Position numbers and translations under genes: made by a program
The notes under the pieces: model-generated
Seen by the model: the letters and a program-made list of their open reading frames with translations, nothing else
What the model was told of the DNA's origin: nothing
The model's database searches: none
Shown here: piece by piece, positions 18,770 through 26,759 of the stretch
Layout of the letters: the number at the start of each line of letters is the position of its first letter
How positions within the stretch are numbered: position 1 is the first letter of the stretch
Assembly: GCA_035570275.1 (NCBI GenBank)
Contig: DATMNI010000226.1
Location: 17,374-81,373 of the forward strand
Direction: 5' to 3'
DNA from: DATMNI01 sp035570275
GTDB lineage: Bacteria > Acidobacteriota > Terriglobia > Bryobacterales > Bryobacteraceae
DNA: 64,000 bases

Positions 18770-18894
18770 AAGTCCCCTTACATCCTTCCGTTTACATCAA
18801 CGGGAAAGCAACGCGCTTCGCCCTTGGTTGTTCGCTGCCATCCACAGACTGAATAACACAAAGTGGTAGAGTGTTTCCAGGGGCACGCGATCCC

Positions 18895-19200
18895 GTGGAG
18901 ATTACCGTAACCATTCCCGACGAACTGGCCGGTCAGATCCTTCTTGAGGACCTCGATCCGGCGCGCCAGGCGCTCGAAGACATGGCAGTCGAGGCCTATC
19001 GCGCGCACCGTCTCAGCGGATCGCAGCTCCGCCGGCTGCTCGGCATCCCCTCCCGCTACGAGCTCGATGCGTTTCTGAAGAAGCGCGGAGTGTGGTTGGA
19101 GTACACACTCGAGGATTTCCGGCGCGAAGGTGAGATCACCGCGCCTTTGCTGGCGCACCAGGGGAACGAAGAAAGCGGGCAAAAACAGCGGAGCCGTTGA
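18895..19200 (+). CDS. UPF0175-family antitoxin
   Basis: A 101-residue protein of the UPF0175 family, usually the antitoxin of a PIN/DUF3368 toxin. It starts EITVTIPDELAGQI, then shows a helix-turn-helix-like core (AYRAHRLSGSQLRRLLGI) and a conserved RYELDAFLKKRGV tract. The GTG at 18895 gives the usual family N-terminus; a GTG eight codons earlier (18871) is possible. It reads divergently from ligD and is followed after 9 bases by its expected partner. It lies inside an insert bounded by ligD 5' DNA and a duplicate of that DNA. Confidence 0.75.
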   Translation: MEITVTIPDELAGQILLEDLDPARQALEDMAVEAYRAHRLSGSQLRRLLGIPSRYELDAFLKKRGVWLEYTLEDFRREGEITAPLLAHQGNEESGQKQRSR

Positions 19201-19209
19201 GCGCTTGAA

Positions 19210-19697
19210 ATGATCGTCGTCGCCGATACCACTCCGCTCCGGTACCTGGTAGTGATTGAGCGGGAACATCTGCTGCCGGCGCTTTACGGACGCGTCTTGA
19301 TTCCTCCCGCTGTAGCGGACGAACTCAGCCACGAAAACACGCCGGCGGCGGTACGCGCGCCTGGCTGGCCGCGCAACCGGGTTGGCTCGAAATCCGGCAA
19401 CCAGTTCGGACACTGGAACCTGAAGTCGATCTGGACCGGGGAGAGCGAGAGGCGATTGCGCTGGCAGAAGAGGTTGCTGCCGACGTGCTATTGGTAGACG
19501 AATGGGACGCTCGCCTGGAAGCGCAACGAAGGCACCTGCGCGTAGTTGGAACGCTGCGCGTGCTGGCCGATGGCGCCAGCCGCGGCCTCACCGATCTCCA
19601 AGATTCTTTTGAGCGCCTGCGCCACACGAACTTCCGCGTGAACGCAGAACTGCTCCAATCGCTGTTGGAAGAGTACAGGCGAGGCATGCAAAAATGA
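19210..19697 (+). pseudogene. DUF3368 PIN-like toxin, frameshifted
   Basis: The first 50 codons read VVADTTPLRYLVVIEREHLL and on to ELSHENTPAAVRA in one frame. The remainder (AWLAAQPGWLEIRQPV, LDRGEREAIALAEEV, LLVDEWDARLEAQRRH, LRVVGTLRVLADGASRGL) continues in another. The frames join perfectly if 2 bases are removed from CGCGCG at 19354-19359, giving a product of about 162 residues, the normal size. The acidic PIN residues (ADTTPL; GERE; DEWDAR) are all present, so the toxin fold was intact before the shift. It could be a real knock-out, phase variation in a CG repeat, or a sequencing error. Confidence 0.75.
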
Positions 19698-19706
19698 TCG
19701 TTGTGC

Positions 19707-19829
19707 GCCGGGAACCGCTCGCCCGCCGTGCCGGGAGCAGGTTCAGGGGTGTTCTCGAACCGGCGTTTGGAGGCGTACTCTTCGAGCGGCATAAGTCCCC
19801 TTACATCCTTTACATCCTTCCGCTTACAT
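19707..19829 (-). pseudogene. duplicate of ligD 5' end and its upstream DNA
   Basis: About 115 bases here match 18684-18796 almost exactly. The match includes the ligD start codon, about 25 codons (ASKRRFENTPEPAPGTAG) and the leader with its CCTTACATCC motif; copy 2 adds a 9-base tandem in the leader. The frame then runs into the DUF3368 gene. Together the two copies bracket the UPF0175-DUF3368 pair. Confidence 0.85.
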
Positions 19830-19884
19830 AATATCGGGCTTTGTAGTATCTTGAAAAGGCTGTCGCTGTCAGGAGCCGCGAACT

Positions 19885-20754
19885 ATGGCATCAAGCGTCT
19901 GGAAAGGCCACCTCACTTTTGGAATGGTTTCGTTCCCCGTTCGTCTGTTTAGCGCGGCGCGCAGCGAAACCATCAACTTCAACTTGCTGCATAAGGACGA
20001 CCATTCCCGCATCAAACAGGTCACCTATTGCCAGTTGGAAGATAAACCTATTGCCCGCACGGACACGGTGAAGGGCTACGAATACGAGAAGGACCACTAC
20101 GTGGTGATCGAGGACGAGGACATCAAGAAGGTCGCCCCCAAGACCGCCAAAGTGATGGAGATTCTGGAATTCGTGAAGGCCGACCAGGTGGACCCGATCT
20201 ATCTGGAAAGCTCCTATTATGTAGCCCCTGACGAGGGCGGCGAGAAGCCCTACGCGCTGTTGTTCCAGGCGCTGCGCGAGTCGAATTTCTACGGCGTGGC
20301 CAAAGTGGCGATGCACAACCGCGAGCACATCATCGTGCTGCGCCCCGGCCCCAAGGGGATTCTCTCGCACACCATGTATTACGTGGACGAGATCCGGCAG
20401 GTGGAGGAATTCCGCACCGACACCAGCCTGGTGAAGGAAAAAGAACTAGCCCTGGCGAAGATGCTGATCTCGTCGCTGGAAGCCGAATTCGAGCCGCAGA
20501 AATATCACGACGCCTACCGCGCCAACCTGCAGGCGATGATTGAGGCCAAGATCGAAGGCAAGAAGGTGGTGGCGACTCCGTCCGAACACATCGCGCCCGT
20601 GATCGACATCATGGAAGCCTTGAAGAAGAGCCTGGCCGAGAAGCGCAAACCGGCCCAGGTGGCAACGGCCGCGGCCGCCAGCGCCGCTGAGGAACCGGAA
20701 GGTGAAGTGGCCGCTGAGGAAGCGCCCAAGAAGCGGCGCGGAAAGGTTGGGTAA
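19885..20754 (+). CDS. ku: NHEJ DNA-end-binding protein Ku
   Basis: A 289-residue bacterial Ku that should form the homodimer ring loading onto DNA ends and recruiting LigD. It starts SSVWKGHLTFGMVSFPVRLF, the typical Ku N-terminus, and continues with Ku-core phrases (YCQLEDKPIARTDTVKGYEY, LESSYYVAPDEGGEKPYAL, HIIVLRPGPKGILSHTMYY). The C-terminal tail is Ala/Glu/Lys-rich and basic at the end (APKKRRGKVG), as in Ku proteins with extended DNA-binding tails. AGGAG about 10 bases upstream supports the ATG at 19885. ligD is on the other strand on the far side of the TA insert; the ligD-like leader now lies directly upstream of ku. Confidence 0.95.
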   Translation: MASSVWKGHLTFGMVSFPVRLFSAARSETINFNLLHKDDHSRIKQVTYCQLEDKPIARTDTVKGYEYEKDHYVVIEDEDIKKVAPKTAKVMEILEFVKADQVDPIYLESSYYVAPDEGGEKPYALLFQALRESNFYGVAKVAMHNREHIIVLRPGPKGILSHTMYYVDEIRQVEEFRTDTSLVKEKELALAKMLISSLEAEFEPQKYHDAYRANLQAMIEAKIEGKKVVATPSEHIAPVIDIMEALKKSLAEKRKPAQVATAAAASAAEEPEGEVAAEEAPKKRRGKVG

Positions 20755-20817
20755 CGCGGGGACCGCAGGCAAAGCTGCCACCGCTGGCGGTTTGGAAGCT
20801 CGTTCTATCCTCGAAGT

Positions 20818-20982
20818 TCACTTCAATCGACGGAACTCCTCCAGACTAACCCCGAGTTGACCAAGAATCTTGTTGAAGAGCGGCGGCTCGATATCTCGGC
20901 CGCCATGGATTGGAATTGTGACCGGACGCATCCGCTCAACCCGAGGCGTGCGGCGACGCGGCGGAATTCTTCCGCCCGGCCG
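20818..20982 (-). pseudogene. hicA toxin remnant
   Basis: Directly after the hicB stop, the same frame continues open and encodes the C-terminal half of HicA: RMRPVTIPIHGGRDIEPPLF, then NKILGQLGVSLEEFRRLK, ending at a TGA (20818-20820). The conserved N-terminal half with the GSH motif is missing. An ATG overlapping the hicB stop leads into a different frame (RAEEFRRVAARLGL). So the toxin is truncated or carries an internal deletion and cannot make normal HicA. Confidence 0.6.
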
Positions 20983-21195
20983 CTAGGCATTCACGATCTC
21001 GGTTGTATCCTTTGGCAGTGACAATCCTTTCTCGCTGTGTTCGGCTGCGATCATCTCGAAGACTTGTTCGAGCTCCGTCAGGGCTTCTTCTTTCGTCGGC
21101 ATAAGGGCGTAGCAGCCGGAGATCGCCGGAATCTCCGCCACCCACCCGTCCGGCTGATTGCGGTAGAGGACCACCTTGTAATCGTCGATGTGCAT
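20983..21195 (-). CDS. hicB: HicB-family antitoxin
   Basis: A 70-residue HicB-like protein with the partial RNase-H-like fold typical of the family (DDYKVVLYRNQPDGWVAEIP, then AISGCYALMPTKEEALTELE). It lacks the extra C-terminal DNA-binding domain of longer HicB forms. The ATG at 21193-21195 fits. It normally neutralises the mRNA-cleaving HicA toxin, whose gene here survives only as a fragment just downstream, so this is probably an orphan antitoxin. Confidence 0.7.
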   Translation of the reverse strand: MHIDDYKVVLYRNQPDGWVAEIPAISGCYALMPTKEEALTELEQVFEMIAAEHSEKGLSLPKDTTEIVNA

Positions 21196-21379
21196 GCCAG
21201 TTTCATTTTACGCTGGCCGGCGGCCGGTTTGAGCGCCACCAGGAGTGGAGGGGGCCGCTCATTGGCAAGCAAGCGCGGTCCGGGATCAATAGGCTGGCAC
21301 GCTGCCGTGCGAAGAGTTGGATAGAGTAAGGTATAGCGTTGAGGACGCTTTCGTTGCAGGTCCCGACGGCCACAAACCC

Positions 21380-21748
21380 ATGAAGAAACCCGAGAAGGAA
21401 CCTGACCGCGAGAACCGAATCCACCTCGAAGCCATCGCGGACGCGAATGGACCGGAAGAACAGGTCATGGGGTGGCATTGCTACCTCGAGGACAAAATCC
21501 GATTTCCGTTTCAGGCCAGGTGCATCGCTCCCAAACTCGTTTCTCCGCTCGTGAAGGGGGAAACCGTCGAAGTTCAGGGCATGGCGCCTGAGGATGTATG
21601 CTCCGCCGGCATGCTCGTGCTGATCCGCTGGCAGGGCCGGAAAATGGCAGTTCCCTTGTCACAACTGATTGCGATTGATGCCGACGAATCCACTGCCCAG
21701 GCTCTTGGCGACTGGCATTACTGGGTGGCCCGGGGCTATTCGTTCTGA
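21380..21748 (+). CDS. CcbP-like calcium-binding protein
   Basis: A 122-residue acidic protein matching the CcbP family (calcium-binding protein first described in Anabaena). Family phrases are IADANGPEEQVMGWHCYLED, KIRFPFQARC, VEVQGMAPEDVCSAGMLVLI and the C-terminal LGDWHYWVARGY. The ATG at 21380 gives the usual length; a TTG 21 codons earlier would add an atypical extension. It is 15 bases before the DUF6155 gene, so the two may be co-transcribed. Role: binding calcium in the cytoplasm; a defence role is not indicated. Confidence 0.75.
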   Translation: MKKPEKEPDRENRIHLEAIADANGPEEQVMGWHCYLEDKIRFPFQARCIAPKLVSPLVKGETVEVQGMAPEDVCSAGMLVLIRWQGRKMAVPLSQLIAIDADESTAQALGDWHYWVARGYSF

Positions 21749-21763
21749 GTTCATGCCGCCGCC

Positions 21764-22318
21764 ATGGCCAAACGCCTGTCGAAATCGCAACCCACGTGGA
21801 CAGAGCTTAAGGCCAAGCTCGCGAGTCTTGATCGCACCGGATTGCTGGGCCTGGTCCAGGATCTCTACGGAGCGCACAAGGACAATCAGGCGTTTCTTCA
21901 TGCCCGTTTCGGCTTGGGCGGGGACGTTCTGGAGCCGTACCGGCGAACCATAGACCGGTGGCTTTGGCCCGACATCTTCCTGAAACAGGACACGTCTGTC
22001 GCCAAAGCCAAACAAGCCCTGGTCAACTACAAGAAGGCCGTTGGCGACCCCGCCGGCGTGGCAGAGTTGATGGTTTTCTATTGCGAGCGGGCTGCCGGGT
22101 TTTGTAACGATACCGGAAATGACGACGAGATCTATTTCGGAGCACTGGTGCGTATGTTTGAGCAGGCTCTAGCCGTTACTAAGACATTGCCCGACAGCCG
22201 CCAGGTTGCTCTGGTCGCCCGGCTGGATCGGGTACGCACCATCAGCCAAAAGTTCGGCTATGGTGTCGGTGAAGATATGGACTTCGTCTTTGCGAAGTAC
22301 CACACTGAAAGCGACTGA
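21764..22318 (+). CDS. DUF6155-like protein
   Basis: A 184-residue soluble, mainly helical protein. It opens with a basic stretch and WTELKAKLASLDRTGLLGLV, QDLYGAHKDNQAFLHARFG, then KAKQALVNYKKAVGDPAGVA, a pattern I associate with DUF6155. No catalytic motif is seen. It follows the CcbP-like gene by 15 bases and runs convergently towards the SMC-like gene, whose stop is 35 bases past its own. Function unknown. Confidence 0.6.
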   Translation: MAKRLSKSQPTWTELKAKLASLDRTGLLGLVQDLYGAHKDNQAFLHARFGLGGDVLEPYRRTIDRWLWPDIFLKQDTSVAKAKQALVNYKKAVGDPAGVAELMVFYCERAAGFCNDTGNDDEIYFGALVRMFEQALAVTKTLPDSRQVALVARLDRVRTISQKFGYGVGEDMDFVFAKYHTESD

Positions 22319-22353
22319 GCCCGAGGACTGACCGAAAAATCGCAGCCAAAACG

Positions 22354-25300
22354 CTACGCCGTGCCGGATCTTTCGATCACCTGGGCCAGGTTGATGGAGC
22401 GCACGAACGGCGCGCCCGCTTCGGATTTTTTGCCTGCCTTCAGTTCGTTGGGCAGCAGGTAGTCCTCCGGCCGGCAGGTGAACACGACAATCTGAATGTT
22501 CGCCGCCAATTGCCGGATCAGGTTGCGCAGCCAATCCATTCGTTTCGTATCGCTCTGCGTCAACTGGTCGTCAAGCATCACCGTACTCCGCAGTTGCTCG
22601 GCTAAGGACAACCGAAAGATGGTAGAGAGTTGATCCCGGGTACCGACGGACAACGACGACACGAATCGGCCGTCCCCCGCCGCGGATATGGTATGAGTTT
22701 CCAGATCGGGGCCGAGAGCAATCTCGCCATAGCGCCGCTCCGTAAGGTCGGTAAAGCGCCTGGCAATCGGACCGGCGAGCGCCCGCCCCAGGTGCGCTCC
22801 TTCTTCCTGCTCCGCTTCCTGCAGCGTGCTGCGAAGCAGTTCCCAGGCGGCAAAATCGGTCTCCTGTTCCTGTTCCTTCTCCCGCGCCACCTTGACAGCC
22901 TCCTGGGCGGCCTCGGTCCGCTGCCTGGCCACGTCTCCGCCTACGTGTTCCAGCGCACCGCGCTTGGATTGAATGGCGTCCTCGATCTCTCTGACTTCCT
23001 TGCGCGCAGTTTCAACGCGCCGTAGAGCTTCAGTCAAAACTTCGTCTGCGATCGCGCGCAGCGGCTCTGCCACCCCCTGCAGTTCGGCTTGCACTTGATG
23101 AACAGCCTCGCGGGCAGCGTTCCTGTCCAGCTTTGCCCCTGCATCGCGGCGCATCTTCAGTTCGCCTTCGGAACTGGCTTGCCGCTTCTCGGCGGATCGG
23201 AATTCGTCCATCGCCTTTTGGTGCCCGGCTTCCGCCTCCCGGAGGCATGTTTCGGCGATTGCCAAAGCTTTGTGAGCCTCGGCAATTGTCTGGTCGGTCT
23301 CGGCGGCGAGCGTTTTCAATTCTGCCTGAACCCCACTTAGCTCGGTTCCCAGATCTGCACGCCGTGTGAGGAGATCGGGCAGCAGCACTTGCCAGTCGCC
23401 TGCAACACGGGACTGTGCCAAGGCGAGTTCTTGGAGGGCCGTGGTGAGCGTCCGCTGTATCTCTTCGCTTCGCGCCGTGGCAACGGTCAGCTGACCGTCC
23501 AGTTTCCTCTCGGCCGCACTGAGGTTGGCGCGCTGCACGCGTAGCTTCTCTATTTGAGCCTCGGCGTCCGCCAACCTGGCGATTCGGAGTTGACGCGCCA
23601 GGGTTCCCAGTCCCTCGCGGTCCACCTGTCCTACCGCCTCGTCGGCAGCCGCTAACTCCCGCTCGCGCTGCGCACGCAGAGTTGCCCAGTCAGGCTGATC
23701 GGCTACGCGTAGTTCCAGTTGCCCGGCGGCAGTGAGTAATACCTGGATCTCCCGCCCGCGCTGGGCAACTTCCAAAGACAAGCGGGTGAGCGCCTCAAGG
23801 GTCGTTACACCGGCGAGTTGGAGCACTGGTTCCGCCTCGGCAAGCCAGCGCTTCTGCAGCAGGTCAACCTCGTCGCGCGCTTTCTGGGCGCCTCCCGAAA
23901 AAGTGATTTCGGCCACGCGTTCCAGATCGAGCACGATGCGGCCGGTCGCGCTGGTTTCGAGCGGGCTGTCCTTAAGTTCGTGGCGCTCTGACGCTTCGCT
24001 GTCCCGGCGGACAGATACCCGCAACCCGCGCTTAGGCCGAATCAGAACATGCAAGCCCACACTGACTCGTGCCTGCGCAATCTGCAATTGCGTTTCGAGT
24101 TGCTTCAGGTCGCTTATCAGTGCCGCCGCGGGCAAGGTGACTTTTGGCTGGGCATTCTCAAGGGCCGCAGCGCCGGCTCGCTTCTCATCGGCATCCGCAC
24201 GCCACGCGCCGGTTTGCGCCAGGCCATTTTCGGCCTCCTCTAAAGCACTGCGGGCCGCCTGGCAGCGGATGATTTGACCGATTGTCTTGAGCGCCCGCTC
24301 CCGTTCGTCCGCAACCTGAACCGCCTGTAACGATTCGTTGTGCCGCCGGTCAAGGTCCCGAACCGTCTCCTTCGAACGCCGACTCTCGCTCTCTGCCGAA
24401 CGGACTCGCCCACCGGCGGTCTCAACGGCTCTCGCCAGGTCAATTGCAGCCTGGTTCCGGACTTGCTCCGTGCGGAGTTCAGCCTGGATCTTCTCCAATG
24501 ACGATTGCCTCAGCAACCGCTCCCGGGCCCGGTCCTCGCTTTCCAGATGAGCGACTTCGTCCTTCGCCGCCCGAGCGCGCTCCGTGGCTTCCTCAACCGC
24601 CGCCGAGGCGGACCGCTCCCGTTTGCCGGACTCCTCCACCTCACCTGCCAGCCGCCTAGTAAGTTCCTCCGCGCCGGCAAGTTCCTGCAGCTCTTGCGTG
24701 ATCGCATCCAGCTTGGCCTGGCGCTCCTTAAGACGTCCCAGAATCTCTGCGCGTTGCCGGCCGCGCGCATGGTTGTCCTCGATCCCCTGCAGAATGTGCT
24801 GGGCATCCTCCGCAGCGGACTTGCGCTCCATCTGGCGGCTAAGCAGATCCCGGAGTTCCATCTCAATCGCCGTTGTCCTTTGCGATTGCTCGTGGCATTG
24901 CCGCTCTGCCTCCTCAGCCCGCTTGATCAGATCGCGCACTTGAACCCACGGTGAGTTCTTCCCCAGCTTTTTTCGGCCAGTAGACGTGAAAGCCTCGTCC
25001 ACGTGAGCTTGCACGCGGCCGAGCACCGACTTGAACAGAGGATCCTCGGCCACCGCCTGCAGGGCTTCGATTAACCGCCGCTTTCCCGATTCGTCCGAAT
25101 CGTTCGACAGGGCCTGGTCGAATATGGCGGCCACTCGATCCTGCTCCGCCAGCAGAGCCGTGGTCAGGAACGTGAAGGGCATGCCTTTTTGGCCGCCTTT
25201 GCCGCCCGGCGGCGCCAGCCCCCATCGCAGAATCTCGCGCAGACGGCCCTCGACGTCCCGCCCCCGGGCTTCCACTTGAAAGTCCACACCGTCTCGTGAC

Positions 25301-25593
25301 TCGTCCAGAAAAGCCTGGGCGCCGCTTCCAAATGTCTTTCTGACTCGCCAGATCCGCTGCGGTTCGCTCTCGAAGACCAACTCCACGGAAGGTTCTCCGG
25401 TGCCATGCCAGTTCAGGAAATCCTCGGTGTACTTAGCCGACACCTGCAGCAGGAGGGCGGCGCGCACGGCCTCGGCCAGACTCGACTTACCCAGGTCGTT
25501 GGGACCATATAACACATTCAGGCCCACGCCGAATTCGACCCTGGCTCTTCGAATGCCACGAAAATGCTCCACACTGATTGACCGGAGCTTCAC
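22354..25593 (-). CDS. SbcC/Rad50-like SMC ATPase
   Basis: A 1,079-residue SMC-type ATPase. The N-terminal head has Walker A at residues 30-38 (GPNDLGKSS) after the family start LRSISVEHFRGIRRARVEFG. Residues of about 220-930 are long coiled coils rich in Glu, Arg and Ala. The C-terminal head carries the signature-like LSVGTRDQLSTIFRLSLAEQ and Walker B STVMLDDQLTQSD. No clear CxxC zinc hook is visible at the coil apex, unlike canonical SbcC/Rad50, so it may be closer to YhaN/RecF-like proteins. Its ATG overlaps the stop of the nuclease gene (25590-25593), making it the last gene of a coupled three-gene operon with the nuclease and helicase. Confidence 0.85.
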   Translation of the reverse strand: MKLRSISVEHFRGIRRARVEFGVGLNVLYGPNDLGKSSLAEAVRAALLLQVSAKYTEDFLNWHGTGEPSVELVFESEPQRIWRVRKTFGSGAQAFLDESRDGVDFQVEARGRDVEGRLREILRWGLAPPGGKGGQKGMPFTFLTTALLAEQDRVAAIFDQALSNDSDESGKRRLIEALQAVAEDPLFKSVLGRVQAHVDEAFTSTGRKKLGKNSPWVQVRDLIKRAEEAERQCHEQSQRTTAIEMELRDLLSRQMERKSAAEDAQHILQGIEDNHARGRQRAEILGRLKERQAKLDAITQELQELAGAEELTRRLAGEVEESGKRERSASAAVEEATERARAAKDEVAHLESEDRARERLLRQSSLEKIQAELRTEQVRNQAAIDLARAVETAGGRVRSAESESRRSKETVRDLDRRHNESLQAVQVADERERALKTIGQIIRCQAARSALEEAENGLAQTGAWRADADEKRAGAAALENAQPKVTLPAAALISDLKQLETQLQIAQARVSVGLHVLIRPKRGLRVSVRRDSEASERHELKDSPLETSATGRIVLDLERVAEITFSGGAQKARDEVDLLQKRWLAEAEPVLQLAGVTTLEALTRLSLEVAQRGREIQVLLTAAGQLELRVADQPDWATLRAQRERELAAADEAVGQVDREGLGTLARQLRIARLADAEAQIEKLRVQRANLSAAERKLDGQLTVATARSEEIQRTLTTALQELALAQSRVAGDWQVLLPDLLTRRADLGTELSGVQAELKTLAAETDQTIAEAHKALAIAETCLREAEAGHQKAMDEFRSAEKRQASSEGELKMRRDAGAKLDRNAAREAVHQVQAELQGVAEPLRAIADEVLTEALRRVETARKEVREIEDAIQSKRGALEHVGGDVARQRTEAAQEAVKVAREKEQEQETDFAAWELLRSTLQEAEQEEGAHLGRALAGPIARRFTDLTERRYGEIALGPDLETHTISAAGDGRFVSSLSVGTRDQLSTIFRLSLAEQLRSTVMLDDQLTQSDTKRMDWLRNLIRQLAANIQIVVFTCRPEDYLLPNELKAGKKSEAGAPFVRSINLAQVIERSGTA

Positions 25594-26759
25594 TGGCCTG
25601 CCTCCCGGACGGTCCGGAAAAGATGGTAGAGCGCGCGCCTCGCGATGGCGCCCTCCGGCTCGCTTCCCTCAGCTTGCAGCCGCTTGACCACTGACTTGAG
25701 CACGTCGGGCAGGTTGCGCTCGAAATCACCCGTGTCCCTGGTATTCAGTTCCAGGCCTGTGCGGTCAACCTGCAAGACACCGGCCTTTCCGTGAGCCGCC
25801 TCATTACCCGTGAGTTCATTGAGAATTGCTTCCACCTTGTCCAGTTCGTTGACCGTCACTTCCATCGCCAGAGTAAGCCTGACCACAGAGTCCTTGAGAT
25901 CCTGCTTGCGCAAGGTTTCGAGTTCGGCAAGGCTTCCGCAGTGTTCATCCCGCCAGCGCCATCGGGCCACGGTGTGTTTTTGGATAAGGGGCGGGCGTCC
26001 ATGGCGCGGAAAGAAGACCACTACCACAAAACCGGTATCTTTTTCGCCGAACGTGGTGGCCTCTGGCGCCCCTGGGTAAACCGTCGGGCTGGATTTGGGA
26101 GGCAGTTCCTTGAACGCATGCGTGTCGCCAAGAGCGAGATAGTTCAATCCCCTTTGCTCCGCGGCATCCAGAGCGATTGGAAAGTTCGTCTGGTGGCCGA
26201 CCGTCTCAAACGTTTGGCCGTGCACCAACCCGATTCGTATGCGCCGGTCGCCGGCCTCTCGCCGCGGCAGACGCAGTGCCAGATCGTCGGCGCCGGCCTG
26301 GCTCCGGCAAGGCGCTGCGTAAAGGACCGCTTCTTCCGATAGCGGAAATTCGTAATCGTCCCGATCCACCACGTGCACCCAGGGCGGCAGTGCCCGCCGG
26401 AATGGATGGTCCTCCGCCCATACGGAATTCGGTTCGAATGGATCGTGATTTCCGGGGAGCAGAAACACCGGACGGTCCCGCCACTGGCGCCGTTCGAAGA
26501 GCCGCAACAGCCCACGCCACCAATTCTCGGCGGGCGCGGGGTCGTCGAACAGATCGCCGGCGCAGAGAATCGCGTTGACGGTGAAACTTTCGGCGATACC
26601 CAGAAGTTGGTCGACGGCTTCGATGCGCGCCCGCGTGAGCTTGACCTCATCTTCCTCGGCAAAGGAGGAAAACCGGCGGCCCAGATGCCAGTCGGCCGTG
26701 TGCAGGATCTTCAGAGCCACTTCCTCGGTCTCCTTTGTTGTCATTTCGACTGGCGTCAT
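25590..26759 (-). CDS. SbcD/Mre11-like metallophosphoesterase nuclease
   Basis: A 389-residue calcineurin-like phosphoesterase. All core metal motifs are visible: ILHTADWHLG (Asp23, His25), ILCAGDLFDD, LLPGNHDPF, GLVHGQTF and ALGDTHAF. This is the SbcD/Mre11 arrangement, so a Mn-dependent exo/endonuclease acting with the neighbouring SMC ATPase is expected. The start is taken at 26759 because that ATG overlaps the helicase stop as ATGA (26756-26759), although the frame stays open for 26 more codons upstream inside the helicase gene. Its own stop overlaps the next start. The C-terminal 130 residues are divergent and may bind the ATPase coil. Confidence 0.85.
   Translation of the reverse strand: MTPVEMTTKETEEVALKILHTADWHLGRRFSSFAEEDEVKLTRARIEAVDQLLGIAESFTVNAILCAGDLFDDPAPAENWWRGLLRLFERRQWRDRPVFLLPGNHDPFEPNSVWAEDHPFRRALPPWVHVVDRDDYEFPLSEEAVLYAAPCRSQAGADDLALRLPRREAGDRRIRIGLVHGQTFETVGHQTNFPIALDAAEQRGLNYLALGDTHAFKELPPKSSPTVYPGAPEATTFGEKDTGFVVVVFFPRHGRPPLIQKHTVARWRWRDEHCGSLAELETLRKQDLKDSVVRLTLAMEVTVNELDKVEAILNELTGNEAAHGKAGVLQVDRTGLELNTRDTGDFERNLPDVLKSVVKRLQAEGSEPEGAIARRALYHLFRTVREAGQ

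Noticed and set aside
16688..18856. 722-codon plus-strand open frame over ligD
   Set aside because: Antisense shadow of a clear LigD; no motif.
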